Origin: Pimelobacter simplex
GTDB taxonomy: Bacteria > Actinomycetota > Actinomycetes > Propionibacteriales > Nocardioidaceae
NCBI GenBank assembly: GCA_016803235.1
Contig: JADCLI010000012.1
Location: 61,266 to 125,265, forward strand
DNA: 64,000 bases
Direction: 5' to 3'
The position numbers and the translations under genes were made by a program. Below the pieces are notes generated by a model, which saw nothing but the letters and a program-made list of their open reading frames with translations, had not been told where the DNA came from and did not search any database. Every line of letters starts with the position of its first letter. The first letter of the stretch is position 1. Of this stretch, positions 1-8,353 are shown one piece after another.

Positions 1-1
1 C

Positions 2-688
2 CGCACCGCGACGGCGTACGACGCCGCGCAGCGCTACCCCACTGCCCGCGAGCTGCACGAGGCGCTGCGAGCGATCCGGCCGGGAGGCTCTGCCAACAGC
101 AACGGGAGCAACGGGATCGTCGTCGGTGGGCCGCAGGCCAGCTTCACCCAGCTCCGACCCCCGCCGCCTCCCGAGCCACTACCCGCAGCCTCGGCGCGGC
201 GGGCGTGGCCGGTCGCCCTCGCTGCCGCGTGCGCCGGTCTCGGGCTCGGCGCACTGGCCGGCTTCGTCCTCGCCCCGGACCCGACCGCACCGGCGGCCCG
301 CACGCAGCAACCGGAGGTCCGGACCGACATCGCGGACCCCGCGGTCGACCCGATGGCGGGTGCTCCGGAGCTCGGCTCCTGCTACAGCGGCGTCCAGCAG
401 CTCGGCCAGGCGCTGAGCGCCACGAAGGGCACCTGCGCCGAGGACGACTGGTTCACCTTCGCGGTCGGCGAGCTGGAGGCCTCGACCAGCGACGTGACGA
501 CCGATGCCGTCGACGCCGACGGCGCGGCCCAGGAGACCTGCACGGCCGACACGCTGCGCGGGTACGACGCGGACACCGGCGGCACCCGGCCGAAGGGCGC
601 GTACGACGTGTTCGTGCTGCCGCCGAGCAGCACGGCGTTCCTGCAGGGCCAGCGCTGGTTCGCATGCCTGGCCCGGCTGACGTCGTAG
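2..688 (+). CDS. receptor-type Ser/Thr protein kinase, C-terminal part (5' partial)
   Basis: The gene enters from the left edge, so only about 228 residues are visible. The first residues (ALRAIRP following RYPTARELHE) match the end of a Hanks-type kinase domain. A Pro-rich linker follows, then one transmembrane helix (about residues 75-98, AWPVALAAACAGLG onward) and an extracytoplasmic domain of about 125 residues containing four cysteines (SCYSG, GTCAE, ETCTA, FACLA), which could form two disulfides. This is the usual PknB-like topology with a sensor outside the cell. The catalytic residues lie outside the window, so kinase activity is inferred from the tail only. Confidence 0.8.
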   Translation, partial: RTATAYDAAQRYPTARELHEALRAIRPGGSANSNGSNGIVVGGPQASFTQLRPPPPPEPLPAASARRAWPVALAAACAGLGLGALAGFVLAPDPTAPAARTQQPEVRTDIADPAVDPMAGAPELGSCYSGVQQLGQALSATKGTCAEDDWFTFAVGELEASTSDVTTDAVDADGAAQETCTADTLRGYDADTGGTRPKGAYDVFVLPPSSTAFLQGQRWFACLARLTS

Positions 689-708
689 GCCGCGGAGCGC
701 CTGTGGTG

Positions 709-786
709 ATGCTCCTCGACACCTCGGCCGTCATCGACCCGCCTCTCGCCGCCAACCACGAGCTCGTCCGGGTGCTCGCTGTCTGA
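709..786 (+). other. short PIN-like ORF, possible vapC remnant
   Basis: An ATG at 709 opens 25 codons beginning MLLDTSAVID, which looks like the first strand and first acidic residue of a PIN-domain (VapC) nuclease. The frame stops at 784-786 and no further PIN residues are recognisable before the next gene. It may be a decayed toxin fragment or chance. No ribosome binding site or antitoxin is visible beside it. Confidence 0.2.
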
Positions 787-833
787 CGTGCGGGCGAGCC
801 GGGTACCGCCAGCACCGAACCACAGGAGGTCCC

Positions 834-1544
834 GTGCTCCACGACAGCCGCAGCGTCGCAGCCGCCCTGACCGAGGCGGCGCGCTCCATCAACAGCCATC
901 GCTCCCTCGACGACACCCTCGACGCCATCGTCCACGCCGCCCAGCAGACGGTGCCGGGCTTCGAGCACGTCGGCATCTCGGTCACCCACGGCCACGGCCG
1001 GATCGAGACCCGGGCCGGGACCGGGCGGCTGGTCTGGGACATCGACGAGCTGCAGTACAAGCTCGGCGAGGGCCCCTGCTACGACGCGATCACGTCGGGC
1101 GGCATCACGACCATGGACGACATCGCGACCGAGCGGCGCTGGCCACGCTACGTCGAGGAGGCGGCCCGCTTCGGCCTGAGCGCCCAGATGGGACTGCAGC
1201 TCTACAGCGAGGAGGGCACGCTCGGCGGGCTGAACTTCTACTCCACGCAGCCCGGGATCGACCCCGACGCGATCCAGCTCGCCGAGCTGTTCGCGGCGCA
1301 CGCCTCGATCGCGCTCGGGCGGGCACGGCACGAGCACCAGCTCAACGAGTCGGTGACGACCCGGCAGGCGATCGGGACGGCGGTCGGCATCGTGATGGAG
1401 CGCTACCGGATTCCCGAGGACCGCGCGTTCCAGTTCCTGGTGCGCGCGAGCAGCACCGGCAACGTGAAGCTCCGCACGATCGCACAGGAGGTCGTGGACT
1501 CGGCGAACCAGCAGTTCGCCGTACCCGCGCCCGAGGGAGGCTGA
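834..1544 (+). CDS. GAF-ANTAR domain regulator
   Basis: A 236-residue cytoplasmic protein. An N-terminal GAF sensor domain (about residues 15-165) is followed by an ANTAR domain (about 170-230, RQAIGTAVGIVMERYRI then AFQFLVRASS). ANTAR domains bind paired hairpins in nascent RNA and prevent termination; the signal sensed by this GAF domain cannot be told from sequence. The GTG start at 834 is fixed by AGGAGG at 824-829. It follows the kinase gene on the same strand but 145 bases away, so it is probably a separate transcript. The family assignment is secure; target and ligand are unknown. Confidence 0.88.
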   Translation: MLHDSRSVAAALTEAARSINSHRSLDDTLDAIVHAAQQTVPGFEHVGISVTHGHGRIETRAGTGRLVWDIDELQYKLGEGPCYDAITSGGITTMDDIATERRWPRYVEEAARFGLSAQMGLQLYSEEGTLGGLNFYSTQPGIDPDAIQLAELFAAHASIALGRARHEHQLNESVTTRQAIGTAVGIVMERYRIPEDRAFQFLVRASSTGNVKLRTIAQEVVDSANQQFAVPAPEGG

Positions 1545-1596
1545 CGCTCCACCTGGTGTCGCGTAGCGGCGGGAGCTCGGCGGATGGAGGCCGGAA

Positions 1597-1764
1597 TCAG
1601 GTCTCCGTCTGCACCACCTGCTCGGCGCTGACCCACAGCGTCTGGACGTGGCCCTCCGACTCGAAGGTGACCAGCGCCTTGAGACGGTGACTGTCCCACT
1701 TCAGCACGAGCCCCGGAACGGGTGGGCCGTCGACGGCGACCTGGACGTGGACCTGCTCGGACAT
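1597..1764 (-). CDS. 55-residue hypothetical protein
   Basis: A short gene of 55 codons beginning MSEQVHVQVAVDGPPVPG. ATG at 1764 is preceded on the minus strand by CAGGAG at good spacing, supporting translation. The product is hydrophilic, mixed beta-like (VLKWDSHRLKALVTFESEG), with no signal peptide, membrane segment or cysteine. It is not recognised as a named family. It sits between GAF-ANTAR and SRPBCC genes on the opposite strand to both, so context says little. A longer upstream reading of the same frame runs antisense to the next gene and was not accepted. Confidence 0.55.
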   Translation of the reverse strand: MSEQVHVQVAVDGPPVPGLVLKWDSHRLKALVTFESEGHVQTLWVSAEQVVQTET

Positions 1765-1893
1765 GCGGGCTCCTGCTGCGCTGCGGGGTCGACCGACCCA
1801 CGGCGCAGCCCGCGTCCTGAGCTGCTCGGTCCACCCTACCGGCAGGCCGGCCGGCGGCCGGATGCCAGGAGGGGCGACGGGTAACGCCCGGGC

Positions 1894-2319
1894 ATGGACA
1901 CAGCGACGGCACACGTACAGGTACAGGTCTCGGCGTCGCCCGACCAGGTGTGGCAGGCGCTCACCGAGCCCGAGCAGATCAAGGCCTACTTCTTCGGCGC
2001 CGAGGTCGACACGACCTGGACCCCCGGCTCTCCGATCAGCTGGCACGGCGAGTACGACGGCCGCCCCTTCGAGGACAAGGGCGAGGTCTTGGAGGTCGAG
2101 CCCGGGCGCCGGCTGGTCGTCACGCACTTCAGCCCGCTGACCGGCAAGCCGGACCGCCCCGAGAACTATCACCGCGTCACCTGGTCGGTGCACGACGCCG
2201 GCGACCACACCGACGTCAGCGTCGACCAGTCGCTGACCGCGGACGAGCAGGAGTCCGCGGCCCGCGAGAACTGGACGAACGTGCTGCGCCAGCTCAAGGA
2301 GCACGTCGAGCGCGGCTGA
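1894..2319 (+). CDS. SRPBCC (AHSA1-type) domain protein
   Basis: A 141-residue single-domain protein of the START/Bet v1-like SRPBCC fold, Aha1 C-terminal-like (AHSA1) branch. Visible hallmarks are the N-terminal strand and helix (SASPDQVWQALTEPEQIKAYF), the central WTPGSPISWHGEYDGRPF region and the final amphipathic helix NWTNVLRQLKEHVE. These proteins bind small hydrophobic ligands in a deep cavity; no ligand can be assigned. It is convergent with pafC, whose stop lies 24 bases downstream, and no operon partner is visible. Confidence 0.85.
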   Translation: MDTATAHVQVQVSASPDQVWQALTEPEQIKAYFFGAEVDTTWTPGSPISWHGEYDGRPFEDKGEVLEVEPGRRLVVTHFSPLTGKPDRPENYHRVTWSVHDAGDHTDVSVDQSLTADEQESAARENWTNVLRQLKEHVERG

Positions 2320-2343
2320 CCCCGACCACCTCGACTACCCCGA

Positions 2344-3336
2344 CTACCCGGAGTGGTGCATCAACAGCTCCTCCGCGAGCACCACCCCGGCGGTGTCGAG
2401 CTCGGGCGGGTCGAGCACGGTGGCGGAGGGGCCGGCCGTGACGAGCAGCCGGCCGACCCGCTCCTCCACGGGCGGGAGGAGGTCCAGGTCGACGACGACG
2501 TCGCGCTCGTCGTCCTCGACGAAGGTGACCTGCTCGGCGTAGAAGTCCGCCACCCAGCGCGACTGCTGCGGCAGCAGGACCCGCACGCGAGTGGTGGCCC
2601 GCTGGCGTGCAAGGTGGTCCGCGAGGTCGTCGGGCGTCACGAAGGTCCGGTCGAGCACCTCGACCGAGCGGATGTTGGAGAGCAGGAAGGTGCGGATCCG
2701 GCCCTGCTCGTCGACCGGCCCGGCGTCGACCTCCCAGCCGCGGCGGGTCTGGACCAGGCGGTACGGCTCGATCTCGCGCTCGCTGACGCCCGGCTCCCAG
2801 GCCCGGGAGTAGACGATCCGGACCGCCCGCGCCTCGTCCTGCGCCCGCCGCAGGTGCGGCAGCAGCCGGTTCCACGCGGCGACCTGCGGTGCGTCGGCGG
2901 CGTCGTCGGGCGCGGCATCGCCGAACATGGTCCGGGCGAGCACGTCGAGGGCCTCGGCCAGCTCGGTGTTGTCGGGCTCGATGTCGAGCAGGGCCCGGGC
3001 CGCGGCGTGCACGCGGCCCAGCTCGCCGGCATCGACGTACTCCACGCCCAGGTCGATCGGGCTCTCGGACACGAGCCGGACGACGTCCGCGGTCCCCGGG
3101 TCCTCGGTGCTGCCGTCAGGGCCGAGGAACTCCAGGACCTCGGGGCGTGAGAGGCCCCAGACACCGCCGACGTCGGCGGTGTAGAAGGCGAGCAGGTCCT
3201 CGCGGAGCTCGGCGACGGTGGTGCCGAACTCCGCGGCCAGGTCGGGAAGCGCGAGGCCCTCGGGGCTCGCGGCCAGGTGGGCGAACACCTCCGGCAGCCG
3301 CGCGATCCGGCTGACGTACTTCGGGACGCTGCTCAT
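2344..3336 (-). CDS. pafC: PafC, WYL-domain transcriptional regulator
   Basis: A 330-residue regulator with an N-terminal winged helix (about residues 8-60), a WYL domain around 150-225 (NRLLPHLRRAQDEARAV to GWEVDAGPVDE) and a C-terminal WCX-like extension. In mycobacteria PafB and PafC act together as an activator of the RecA-independent DNA damage response. The ATG at 3336 overlaps the pafB stop (ATGA), so the two are translationally coupled. The WYL core reads GWEVDAG rather than the usual WYLVG, as is common in PafC. Neither pafA nor tatA/tatC, frequent neighbours elsewhere, is present nearby. Confidence 0.9.
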   Translation of the reverse strand: MSSVPKYVSRIARLPEVFAHLAASPEGLALPDLAAEFGTTVAELREDLLAFYTADVGGVWGLSRPEVLEFLGPDGSTEDPGTADVVRLVSESPIDLGVEYVDAGELGRVHAAARALLDIEPDNTELAEALDVLARTMFGDAAPDDAADAPQVAAWNRLLPHLRRAQDEARAVRIVYSRAWEPGVSEREIEPYRLVQTRRGWEVDAGPVDEQGRIRTFLLSNIRSVEVLDRTFVTPDDLADHLARQRATTRVRVLLPQQSRWVADFYAEQVTFVEDDERDVVVDLDLLPPVEERVGRLLVTAGPSATVLDPPELDTAGVVLAEELLMHHSG

Positions 3337-4268
3337 GCCGGGACCTCTCCGCGTGCGGCCTGGAGGAAGGCGACCAGCTCGTCTCGTGCCTGCCGTGGTC
3401 CCTCCACGCGGACCCGGTCGTCGAGCTCGACCAGCCGCGCGTGCAGCGCCGCGCGGTGCGTGACGCGGTAGCGCAGGAGCACGTCGTCGCCGTCGGTCTC
3501 GACCGCTGCCGGCTCGCCGAGCAGGCGGCGTACGTCGGGCTCGAAGTCGGCCGCCGCGCGCAGCGTCACCTCGACCGGTGGGTCGATCTCCCACGACATC
3601 GGGTGCAGCGCCGCGTGCCGCGCGGGCGGCAGCGGCCGGGCGGTGCGCGGGTCGTCGACGTCGACGTCGATCATCCGGGAGACGACGAAGTTCTTGAGCC
3701 GCTCATCGGCGAGATCGGCCTCCTCGACCCCACGCAGGTACCACACGCCGTTCTGGGTCCGGACCGACTCGGGGTGCACGACGCGCTCGGTCCCCTTGTA
3801 GCCGAACCGGAGCACCCGGCGGTCGCGGACGGCGTCGACCACGAGTCGCAGCGGTCCGGGGACGGCGAGGACCGTCGCGGCCGCGGTCTCCTCGGTCCCG
3901 GCTGTCCCGGTCGTCCCGGCGAGCCCGAAGCGCTGGACGAGGTCGCCGCCGTCGGCGAGCAGCATCGCCCGTCGCAGCGCGGCCTGCTGGCCGAGCGTGA
4001 GCCGGACCCGGAGCCGGTTGTCCACCGTCGTCATCCGGTACCGCGCCGGCTGCCCGGGCGGGGCGACGTTCTGGATCCGCCAGCCCTGGTGCTCGAGGTG
4101 CCGGATCTCGCGCTTGAGCTGGTCGTGCCCGGCGGTCTCGGGGAACCCGGCCACCGCGTTCAGCTTCTCGGCACTGACTCCCTGCTCGGGGCTCGCCTGC
4201 AGCATGGCGGCGATCCGCACCAGTCGCTCCATCGGTCCGCGCTGGTCCCGTCCCGGGCCGTTGGCCAC
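3333..4268 (-). CDS. pafB: PafB, WYL-domain transcriptional regulator
   Basis: A 311-residue partner of PafC, first gene of the two-gene operon. The winged helix (MERLVRIAAMLQASPEQGVS) is followed by a WYL domain (RVLRFGYKGTERVVHPES, then NGVWYLRG) and a C-terminal WCX-like region. The family controls DNA-damage genes; the WYL domain is thought to sense a nucleic-acid signal. GTG at 4268 is chosen because GGGGGAG lies just upstream and the product then begins VANGPGRDQRGPMERL, as in related proteins. A Thr-Gly repeat (TTGTAGTEE) lies in the linker before the WYL domain. Confidence 0.9.
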   Translation of the reverse strand: MANGPGRDQRGPMERLVRIAAMLQASPEQGVSAEKLNAVAGFPETAGHDQLKREIRHLEHQGWRIQNVAPPGQPARYRMTTVDNRLRVRLTLGQQAALRRAMLLADGGDLVQRFGLAGTTGTAGTEETAAATVLAVPGPLRLVVDAVRDRRVLRFGYKGTERVVHPESVRTQNGVWYLRGVEEADLADERLKNFVVSRMIDVDVDDPRTARPLPPARHAALHPMSWEIDPPVEVTLRAAADFEPDVRRLLGEPAAVETDGDDVLLRYRVTHRAALHARLVELDDRVRVEGPRQARDELVAFLQAARGEVPA

Positions 4269-4303
4269 CGCTCTCCCCCTGTTCCCCTCGTGCGTCGTGC
4301 CTG

Positions 4304-5083
4304 TCAGTCGTCGAACGTCCCGTGCCGGCCTGCGCCGCCGGCGAAGCGGGTCGCCCCCGCGAGGGTATCCGCGCTCAACGAACGGAGTCCGTGCTTCCAC
4401 TCCAGGGCCAGGGCGTCGTCGAGGTCCAGGCCGTGCTGCCCGTACGACGACAGCCGGTCCTCGCGCAGGCAGGTCTGCGGGAACCCGGCGAGCTGCTCGG
4501 CGAGGGCCACGGCCTCCGCGAGCGCGGCGCCGGGCCCCGAGACCCGGTTGGCCAGCCCCATCCGCAGCGCCTCCTCGGCCCCGACCTCCCGGCCGGTGAG
4601 GATCAGGTCGAGGGCGTGGGAGTGCCCGATCAGGCGCGGCAGCCGGATCGTGCCGCCGTCAATCAGCGGGACGCCCCAGCGCCGGCAGAAGACGCCGAAG
4701 GCCGCGGCGGGGTCGGCGACCCGCAGGTCGCACCACAGGGCGAGCTCGAGACCGCCGGCGACGGCGTACCCCTCGACGGCCGCGACGACCGGCTTCGACA
4801 GCAGCATCCGGGTGGGCCCCATCCCGGCCGGGCCGGCGTCCGGTCCGTCGCCGGGAGCGCCCACGTCGACGCGGCCCTCGGCGACCGCCTTGAGGTCGGC
4901 GCCGGCGCAGAAGACCCCGCCGGCGCCGTGCAGGACGGCGACCGCGGCGTCCTCGTCGGCGTCGAAGGCGGTGAACGCCTCGGTCAGCAGCCGGGCGTGC
5001 TCGGCGTCGACCGCGTTGCGCACCTCGGGCCGGGACAGCGTGACCACGGTGACGGGACCGCGCCTCTCCACCTCGACGGACAT
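4304..5083 (-). CDS. enoyl-CoA hydratase/isomerase family protein
   Basis: A 259-residue crotonase-fold enzyme acting on CoA thioesters in the cytoplasm. The oxyanion-hole segments are visible: GVFCAGADLKAVAEG near residue 60 and AVEGYAVAGGLELALWCDL near residue 105. In the second active-site helix (GVPLIDGGTIRLPRLIG) an Asp stands where hydratases often have the second catalytic Glu, so hydration may not be the reaction. ATG at 5083 gives the normal family length. It lies 35 bases upstream of pafB on the same strand and could share a transcript with it, although a functional link is not obvious. Confidence 0.88.
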   Translation of the reverse strand: MSVEVERRGPVTVVTLSRPEVRNAVDAEHARLLTEAFTAFDADEDAAVAVLHGAGGVFCAGADLKAVAEGRVDVGAPGDGPDAGPAGMGPTRMLLSKPVVAAVEGYAVAGGLELALWCDLRVADPAAAFGVFCRRWGVPLIDGGTIRLPRLIGHSHALDLILTGREVGAEEALRMGLANRVSGPGAALAEAVALAEQLAGFPQTCLREDRLSSYGQHGLDLDDALALEWKHGLRSLSADTLAGATRFAGGAGRHGTFDD

Positions 5084-5102
5084 GCCCCCGAGGTTAGAGG
5101 GT

Positions 5103-7532
5103 TCACGACCCGGCGAGGTCGATGGTCCGCACCAGGTCCGCCGCGACCTGCTCCGGCGTCCACGCGAAGCGCACCCACCGCTCCCGCGAGAACAGCGCGG
5201 TCTGGTCGTCCGACCACGGCGACGCCGGGTCCTCGTCCTGGCCGTAGGTGAGGATCGTGCGGGCGTCGACACTGCCGTCGGCGAGGTAGGCGACCGCCTG
5301 GATGTGCGAGGAGCCGTAGCTGATCGCCTTGTAGGCGCCGGTGTTGGCGACCGGGCGCCGCGAGGCGAGGGCGTTGGCGTTGCCGGCGAGGTCGCCGTCG
5401 CCGCCTCCGAGCGGGTACGCCGGGGCGCCGCGATCGCCCGCGACCTGCAGCGACCCCCAGGGCGCGTCGAACGGCACCCCGGCCGCGCGCACGGAGTCGA
5501 TCGCCGCCTGCATCGCCTTGACCACCGCGGGCCCGGTGCGCAGTCCGCGGGGAGTGTTGATCGGGTCGGCGGCGTCGAACGGCACGGTCCACAGGTTGGC
5601 GCCCTTCGGTGCGCGCTGGACGAACGCCTCGAACACGTGGGTGCCGACCGAGTCCACGTCGGAGTGCCCGTCCCAGGCGGCCAGCACGGCGCAGGCCTCG
5701 GTCTCGCCCGTCTGGGCGCACACCTGGTCGAGCCGCCCGTCCTGGCGCATCACCTCGGCGGCACGGACCCGGTTCTCGTGCTGGTGCCCGCGCAGCGACT
5801 CGGGGGTCTCCGTGCCGCCGTCGGCGAGCTGGTCGATGACGTACTGCTGCACCATCCGCGTGCGCATCGTCCGCGCGCACCTCTCGCAGCCGATGATGCC
5901 GGCGTAGCCCTCGAGCCGGACGTCGTCGTTGGGCGTCCAGTAGGAGTCGTTGGCGTTCATCACCCAGTCGCGGCGTACGACGGCCGGCAGGTTGCCGGGA
6001 CCGAACACACCCGGACGCTGGGCGTCGGCGTCGGTCCCCCACCGGCAGGCGCCGTCGGCGAGCAGGCCGTTGAGGCCGGGCAGGCCGGCGACGGTCTTGA
6101 GCAGCAGGCCGACCGGGGTCAGGCAGCGGGCGACCACCGCGTCGCTGACGTTCGGGACCACGCTGTGGTCGGCGTACAGCACGTCGCCGTCGCGGTCGGC
6201 CGCCGTCGTGTTGACCCACGGCATGCCACCGCCGGCGTCCTGACGGGCGAGCAGGTCGCTCGCGCTGGTGGCCTCACCCATGCCGAGGAAGGTGTCGATG
6301 GTGCGCAGGTGCTCGGCGTTGGCGTCACGGATCGCCCAGAGGCTGAGCGGCGACCAGCCCATGAACTGCGACGGGCTGTCGATCACGTAGCCCTGCGGCG
6401 TGCGCCAGAGGTCCTCGCGGACGTTGGTCACCGACCCGTCGGGCTGCTTGACCGCCACGTCGACCCAGCGCCGCTCGGCCTTGCGCAGCAGCCCGTTGGC
6501 GCTGAGGTAGAGGGGGCCGGGGCCGACGGTGAGGTACTCGTAGGGCGTGAAGCGGTAGGCCGTGGAGACGGTGTGGCTCCACGCCACGTCCTTGTTCCAG
6601 CCGATGTTGACGACCGGTGAGCCGATCAGCGAGGCCCCGGCGACGTCGTACACGCCCGGGATGGTCAGCTGCTGCTGGGTGAACTTGTAGCGCCCCACCC
6701 ACGGGAAGTGCGGGTTGCCGAGCAGCATCCCGCGCCCGGTCGAGCTGGCGTCCCCGCCGATCGCGGTCGCGTTGGAGCCGAACGCGCTGTCCTGGCCCAG
6801 CGAGCGCAGCAGCTCCTCGCGCTGGTCGTCGCTGAGCTGGGCGGCGTACGCCGGCACCTGCTCCTTGGTCGTCGGCAGCGGCAGCTCCAGGCCGAGGTCC
6901 GGCAGGCCCGGGTCCTGCAGGGTCGGCGGGTCCGCCTCGACGATCTCCTTGACGAAGTTGCCCGACGAGGCGATCAGGTTGGCCATGTAGACGCCGTACC
7001 AGAGGTCGAGCTCGGTGGCGTCGGGCTGCAGCCAGGTCGCGCCCGCGCAGCCCGGGTCGGTGATCGGGTTGTCCCGCAGCCAGCGGTTGATGCCGGCGGT
7101 GTAGCCCTTGACCATCTCCCGTGCGCGAGCGCTGGGGCCGGCGGGCGAGGTGAGCAGGCCCTCGACGACCTTGCGGTTGCGCAGGTCGGTGACGAACGCG
7201 TCGACCTGCAGGTTGGAGGCGTCCAGCGAGACGCCGTCGAGGTAGCGGCCGGTCGCGCCGAGGTGGCGGGAGCGCTGGCCGCGGGCGGTGAGCACCGTGT
7301 CGGCGAGGTTGCAGATCGACGAGCGCGCGGTGGCGTAGCCGCTGCCGTAGCCGAGCGAGCCCCAGTCGTCGGCGGTGATGTGCGGGATGCCGTGCTCGGT
7401 GATCGCGATCGTGGCGTGGTACGCCGGGTCGGCGGCTCTCGCCGTCTCGCGGGCGTCGGCCGGGCGGGCCGACGTGAGGGCGGGGACGACCAGGGCGGCG
7501 GCGAGCAGGCTCAGCAGACGTGGGGGGCGCAC
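5103..7532 (-). CDS. secreted penicillin acylase family Ntn-hydrolase (AHL-acylase-like)
   Basis: An 809-residue precursor with a signal peptide (about 1-27, MRPPRLLSLLAAALVVPAL). After an alpha-chain region comes FGSNATAIGG with Ser253 as the expected N-terminal nucleophile exposed by autocatalytic cleavage, then GRGMLLGNPHFPW and NIGWNKDVAWSHTVS typical of the beta chain. The family cleaves amide-linked acyl chains from beta-lactams, acyl-homoserine lactones or cyclic lipopeptides. The long-chain acylase look of the beta chain (as in AhlM or PvdQ) makes a lipid-amide substrate more likely than penicillin G, but substrate cannot be read from sequence. It is transcribed alone or behind the orphan groES. 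Confidence 0.88.
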   Translation of the reverse strand: MRPPRLLSLLAAALVVPALTSARPADARETARAADPAYHATIAITEHGIPHITADDWGSLGYGSGYATARSSICNLADTVLTARGQRSRHLGATGRYLDGVSLDASNLQVDAFVTDLRNRKVVEGLLTSPAGPSARAREMVKGYTAGINRWLRDNPITDPGCAGATWLQPDATELDLWYGVYMANLIASSGNFVKEIVEADPPTLQDPGLPDLGLELPLPTTKEQVPAYAAQLSDDQREELLRSLGQDSAFGSNATAIGGDASSTGRGMLLGNPHFPWVGRYKFTQQQLTIPGVYDVAGASLIGSPVVNIGWNKDVAWSHTVSTAYRFTPYEYLTVGPGPLYLSANGLLRKAERRWVDVAVKQPDGSVTNVREDLWRTPQGYVIDSPSQFMGWSPLSLWAIRDANAEHLRTIDTFLGMGEATSASDLLARQDAGGGMPWVNTTAADRDGDVLYADHSVVPNVSDAVVARCLTPVGLLLKTVAGLPGLNGLLADGACRWGTDADAQRPGVFGPGNLPAVVRRDWVMNANDSYWTPNDDVRLEGYAGIIGCERCARTMRTRMVQQYVIDQLADGGTETPESLRGHQHENRVRAAEVMRQDGRLDQVCAQTGETEACAVLAAWDGHSDVDSVGTHVFEAFVQRAPKGANLWTVPFDAADPINTPRGLRTGPAVVKAMQAAIDSVRAAGVPFDAPWGSLQVAGDRGAPAYPLGGGDGDLAGNANALASRRPVANTGAYKAISYGSSHIQAVAYLADGSVDARTILTYGQDEDPASPWSDDQTALFSRERWVRFAWTPEQVAADLVRTIDLAGS

Positions 7533-7586
7533 GCCGGTGCAACGCGTTCCACGTGAGGTGAGTTACGTCACAGCGCCGGCGGTAGT

Positions 7587-7606
7587 TCCACCGGCCGACC
7601 GGTGGA
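7587..7606. terminator. inverted repeat, possible terminator after the groES-like gene
   Basis: TCCACCGG and CCGGTGGA form a perfect 8-bp stem around CCGA, just past the stop of the groES-like gene and upstream of the acylase start. There is no T-run, as is usual for actinobacterial hairpin terminators. It could also be an operator for the acylase gene, whose start lies 55 bases away. Confidence 0.4.
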
Positions 7607-7618
7607 GCTGGCACGAGG

Positions 7619-7954
7619 TCACAGGTAGAGGCCGGCCGCCTCGTCGGCGAGCCGCTCGGCGGCGACCGCGTGGATGTCGCGCTCGCGCATGACGACGTAG
7701 ACCTCGCCGGAGACCTCGACCTCGGCCTTGTCCTCGGGGTCGTAGAGCACCTTGTCGCCCGCGACCACGGCGCGGCAGTGCGGGCCGACCGCGACCACGC
7801 GCGACCACGCCAGGCGGCGGGCGCCCATGGCTGCGGTCGCGGGGATGACGATGCCGCCGGAGGACCGGCGCTCGCCGGCCTCGCTGTCGGCCTCGCACAG
7901 GATGCGGTCGTGCAGCATCTTGATGGGGGTCTTGTCGGACACGGGGGTGCTCAC
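7619..7954 (-). CDS. GroES-family co-chaperone (orphan)
   Basis: A 111-residue GroES/Cpn10-fold protein. The mobile-loop region keeps the hydrophobic tripeptide (SSGGIVIPATAA) that contacts GroEL, and the body has the expected RVVAVGP and VVAGDKVLYDPEDKAEVEV strands. No groEL is nearby, and the C-terminus carries extra residues (AAERLADEAAGLYL) beyond the normal Cpn10 end, so this is probably a paralogue rather than the housekeeping groES. ATG at 7954 is followed closely by a second Met at residue 13. It lies 13 bases downstream of the DUF3618 gene's neighbourhood, a common actinobacterial pairing. Confidence 0.85.
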   Translation of the reverse strand: MSTPVSDKTPIKMLHDRILCEADSEAGERRSSGGIVIPATAAMGARRLAWSRVVAVGPHCRAVVAGDKVLYDPEDKAEVEVSGEVYVVMRERDIHAVAAERLADEAAGLYL

Positions 7955-7967
7955 CTGCCGGGCAGGG

Positions 7968-8216
7968 TCAGTGGGTGATCTTGCGCAGCACGACGAAGAG
8001 CGCGATCACGCCGACGACACCACCGACCGTCTTGAGGATGTTGTCGGTGCGCGGCTCTCCCGTCTCGACGTCGACGTAGTGCGCCTTCACCTGCGCGATC
8101 TCGCGGCTCACGATGGTCTTGGGGTGCGAGCGGTACAGCAGCTGGTCGATCGTGCCCGCGAGGCGCTCACGGGTCTCCTCGATCTCGCGCTCGATGTCAG
8201 AGGGAGTCTCACTCAC
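7968..8216 (-). CDS. DUF3618 small membrane protein
   Basis: An 82-residue protein matching DUF3618: an N-terminal amphipathic helix (SDIEREIEETRERLAGTIDQL) with the ERLAGTIDQL signature, and one C-terminal transmembrane helix (VGGVVGVIALFVVLRKITH). It is probably anchored in the membrane with its helical part in the cytoplasm. No biochemical function is established for the family. The stop is 13 bases upstream of the GroES-like start, suggesting co-transcription. Confidence 0.85.
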   Translation of the reverse strand: MSETPSDIEREIEETRERLAGTIDQLLYRSHPKTIVSREIAQVKAHYVDVETGEPRTDNILKTVGGVVGVIALFVVLRKITH

Positions 8217-8353
8217 CCCGGCAGGCTATCAATGCCGATGGTGCTGGGCGCACGGGCCGGTGCCGGGGCGTCGCGAGCGGCGTCCGGCGCCGCGCTGACG
8301 AGGCGCCGGCGCGAAGTCATACCGGAGGCGTCTCACGAGCGTCGGCAACGCGG

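Noticed and set aside
1765-2304. Long upstream extension of the 55-residue gene
   Set aside because: It would run antisense across the whole SRPBCC gene, whereas the ATG at 1764 has its own good ribosome binding site.
3441-6620. A 1059-codon open frame on the plus strand
   Set aside because: It is antisense to pafB, the enoyl-CoA hydratase and the acylase, all of which have clear motifs. Its protein is low-complexity, rich in Arg, Gly and Pro, as expected from a high-GC shadow frame.
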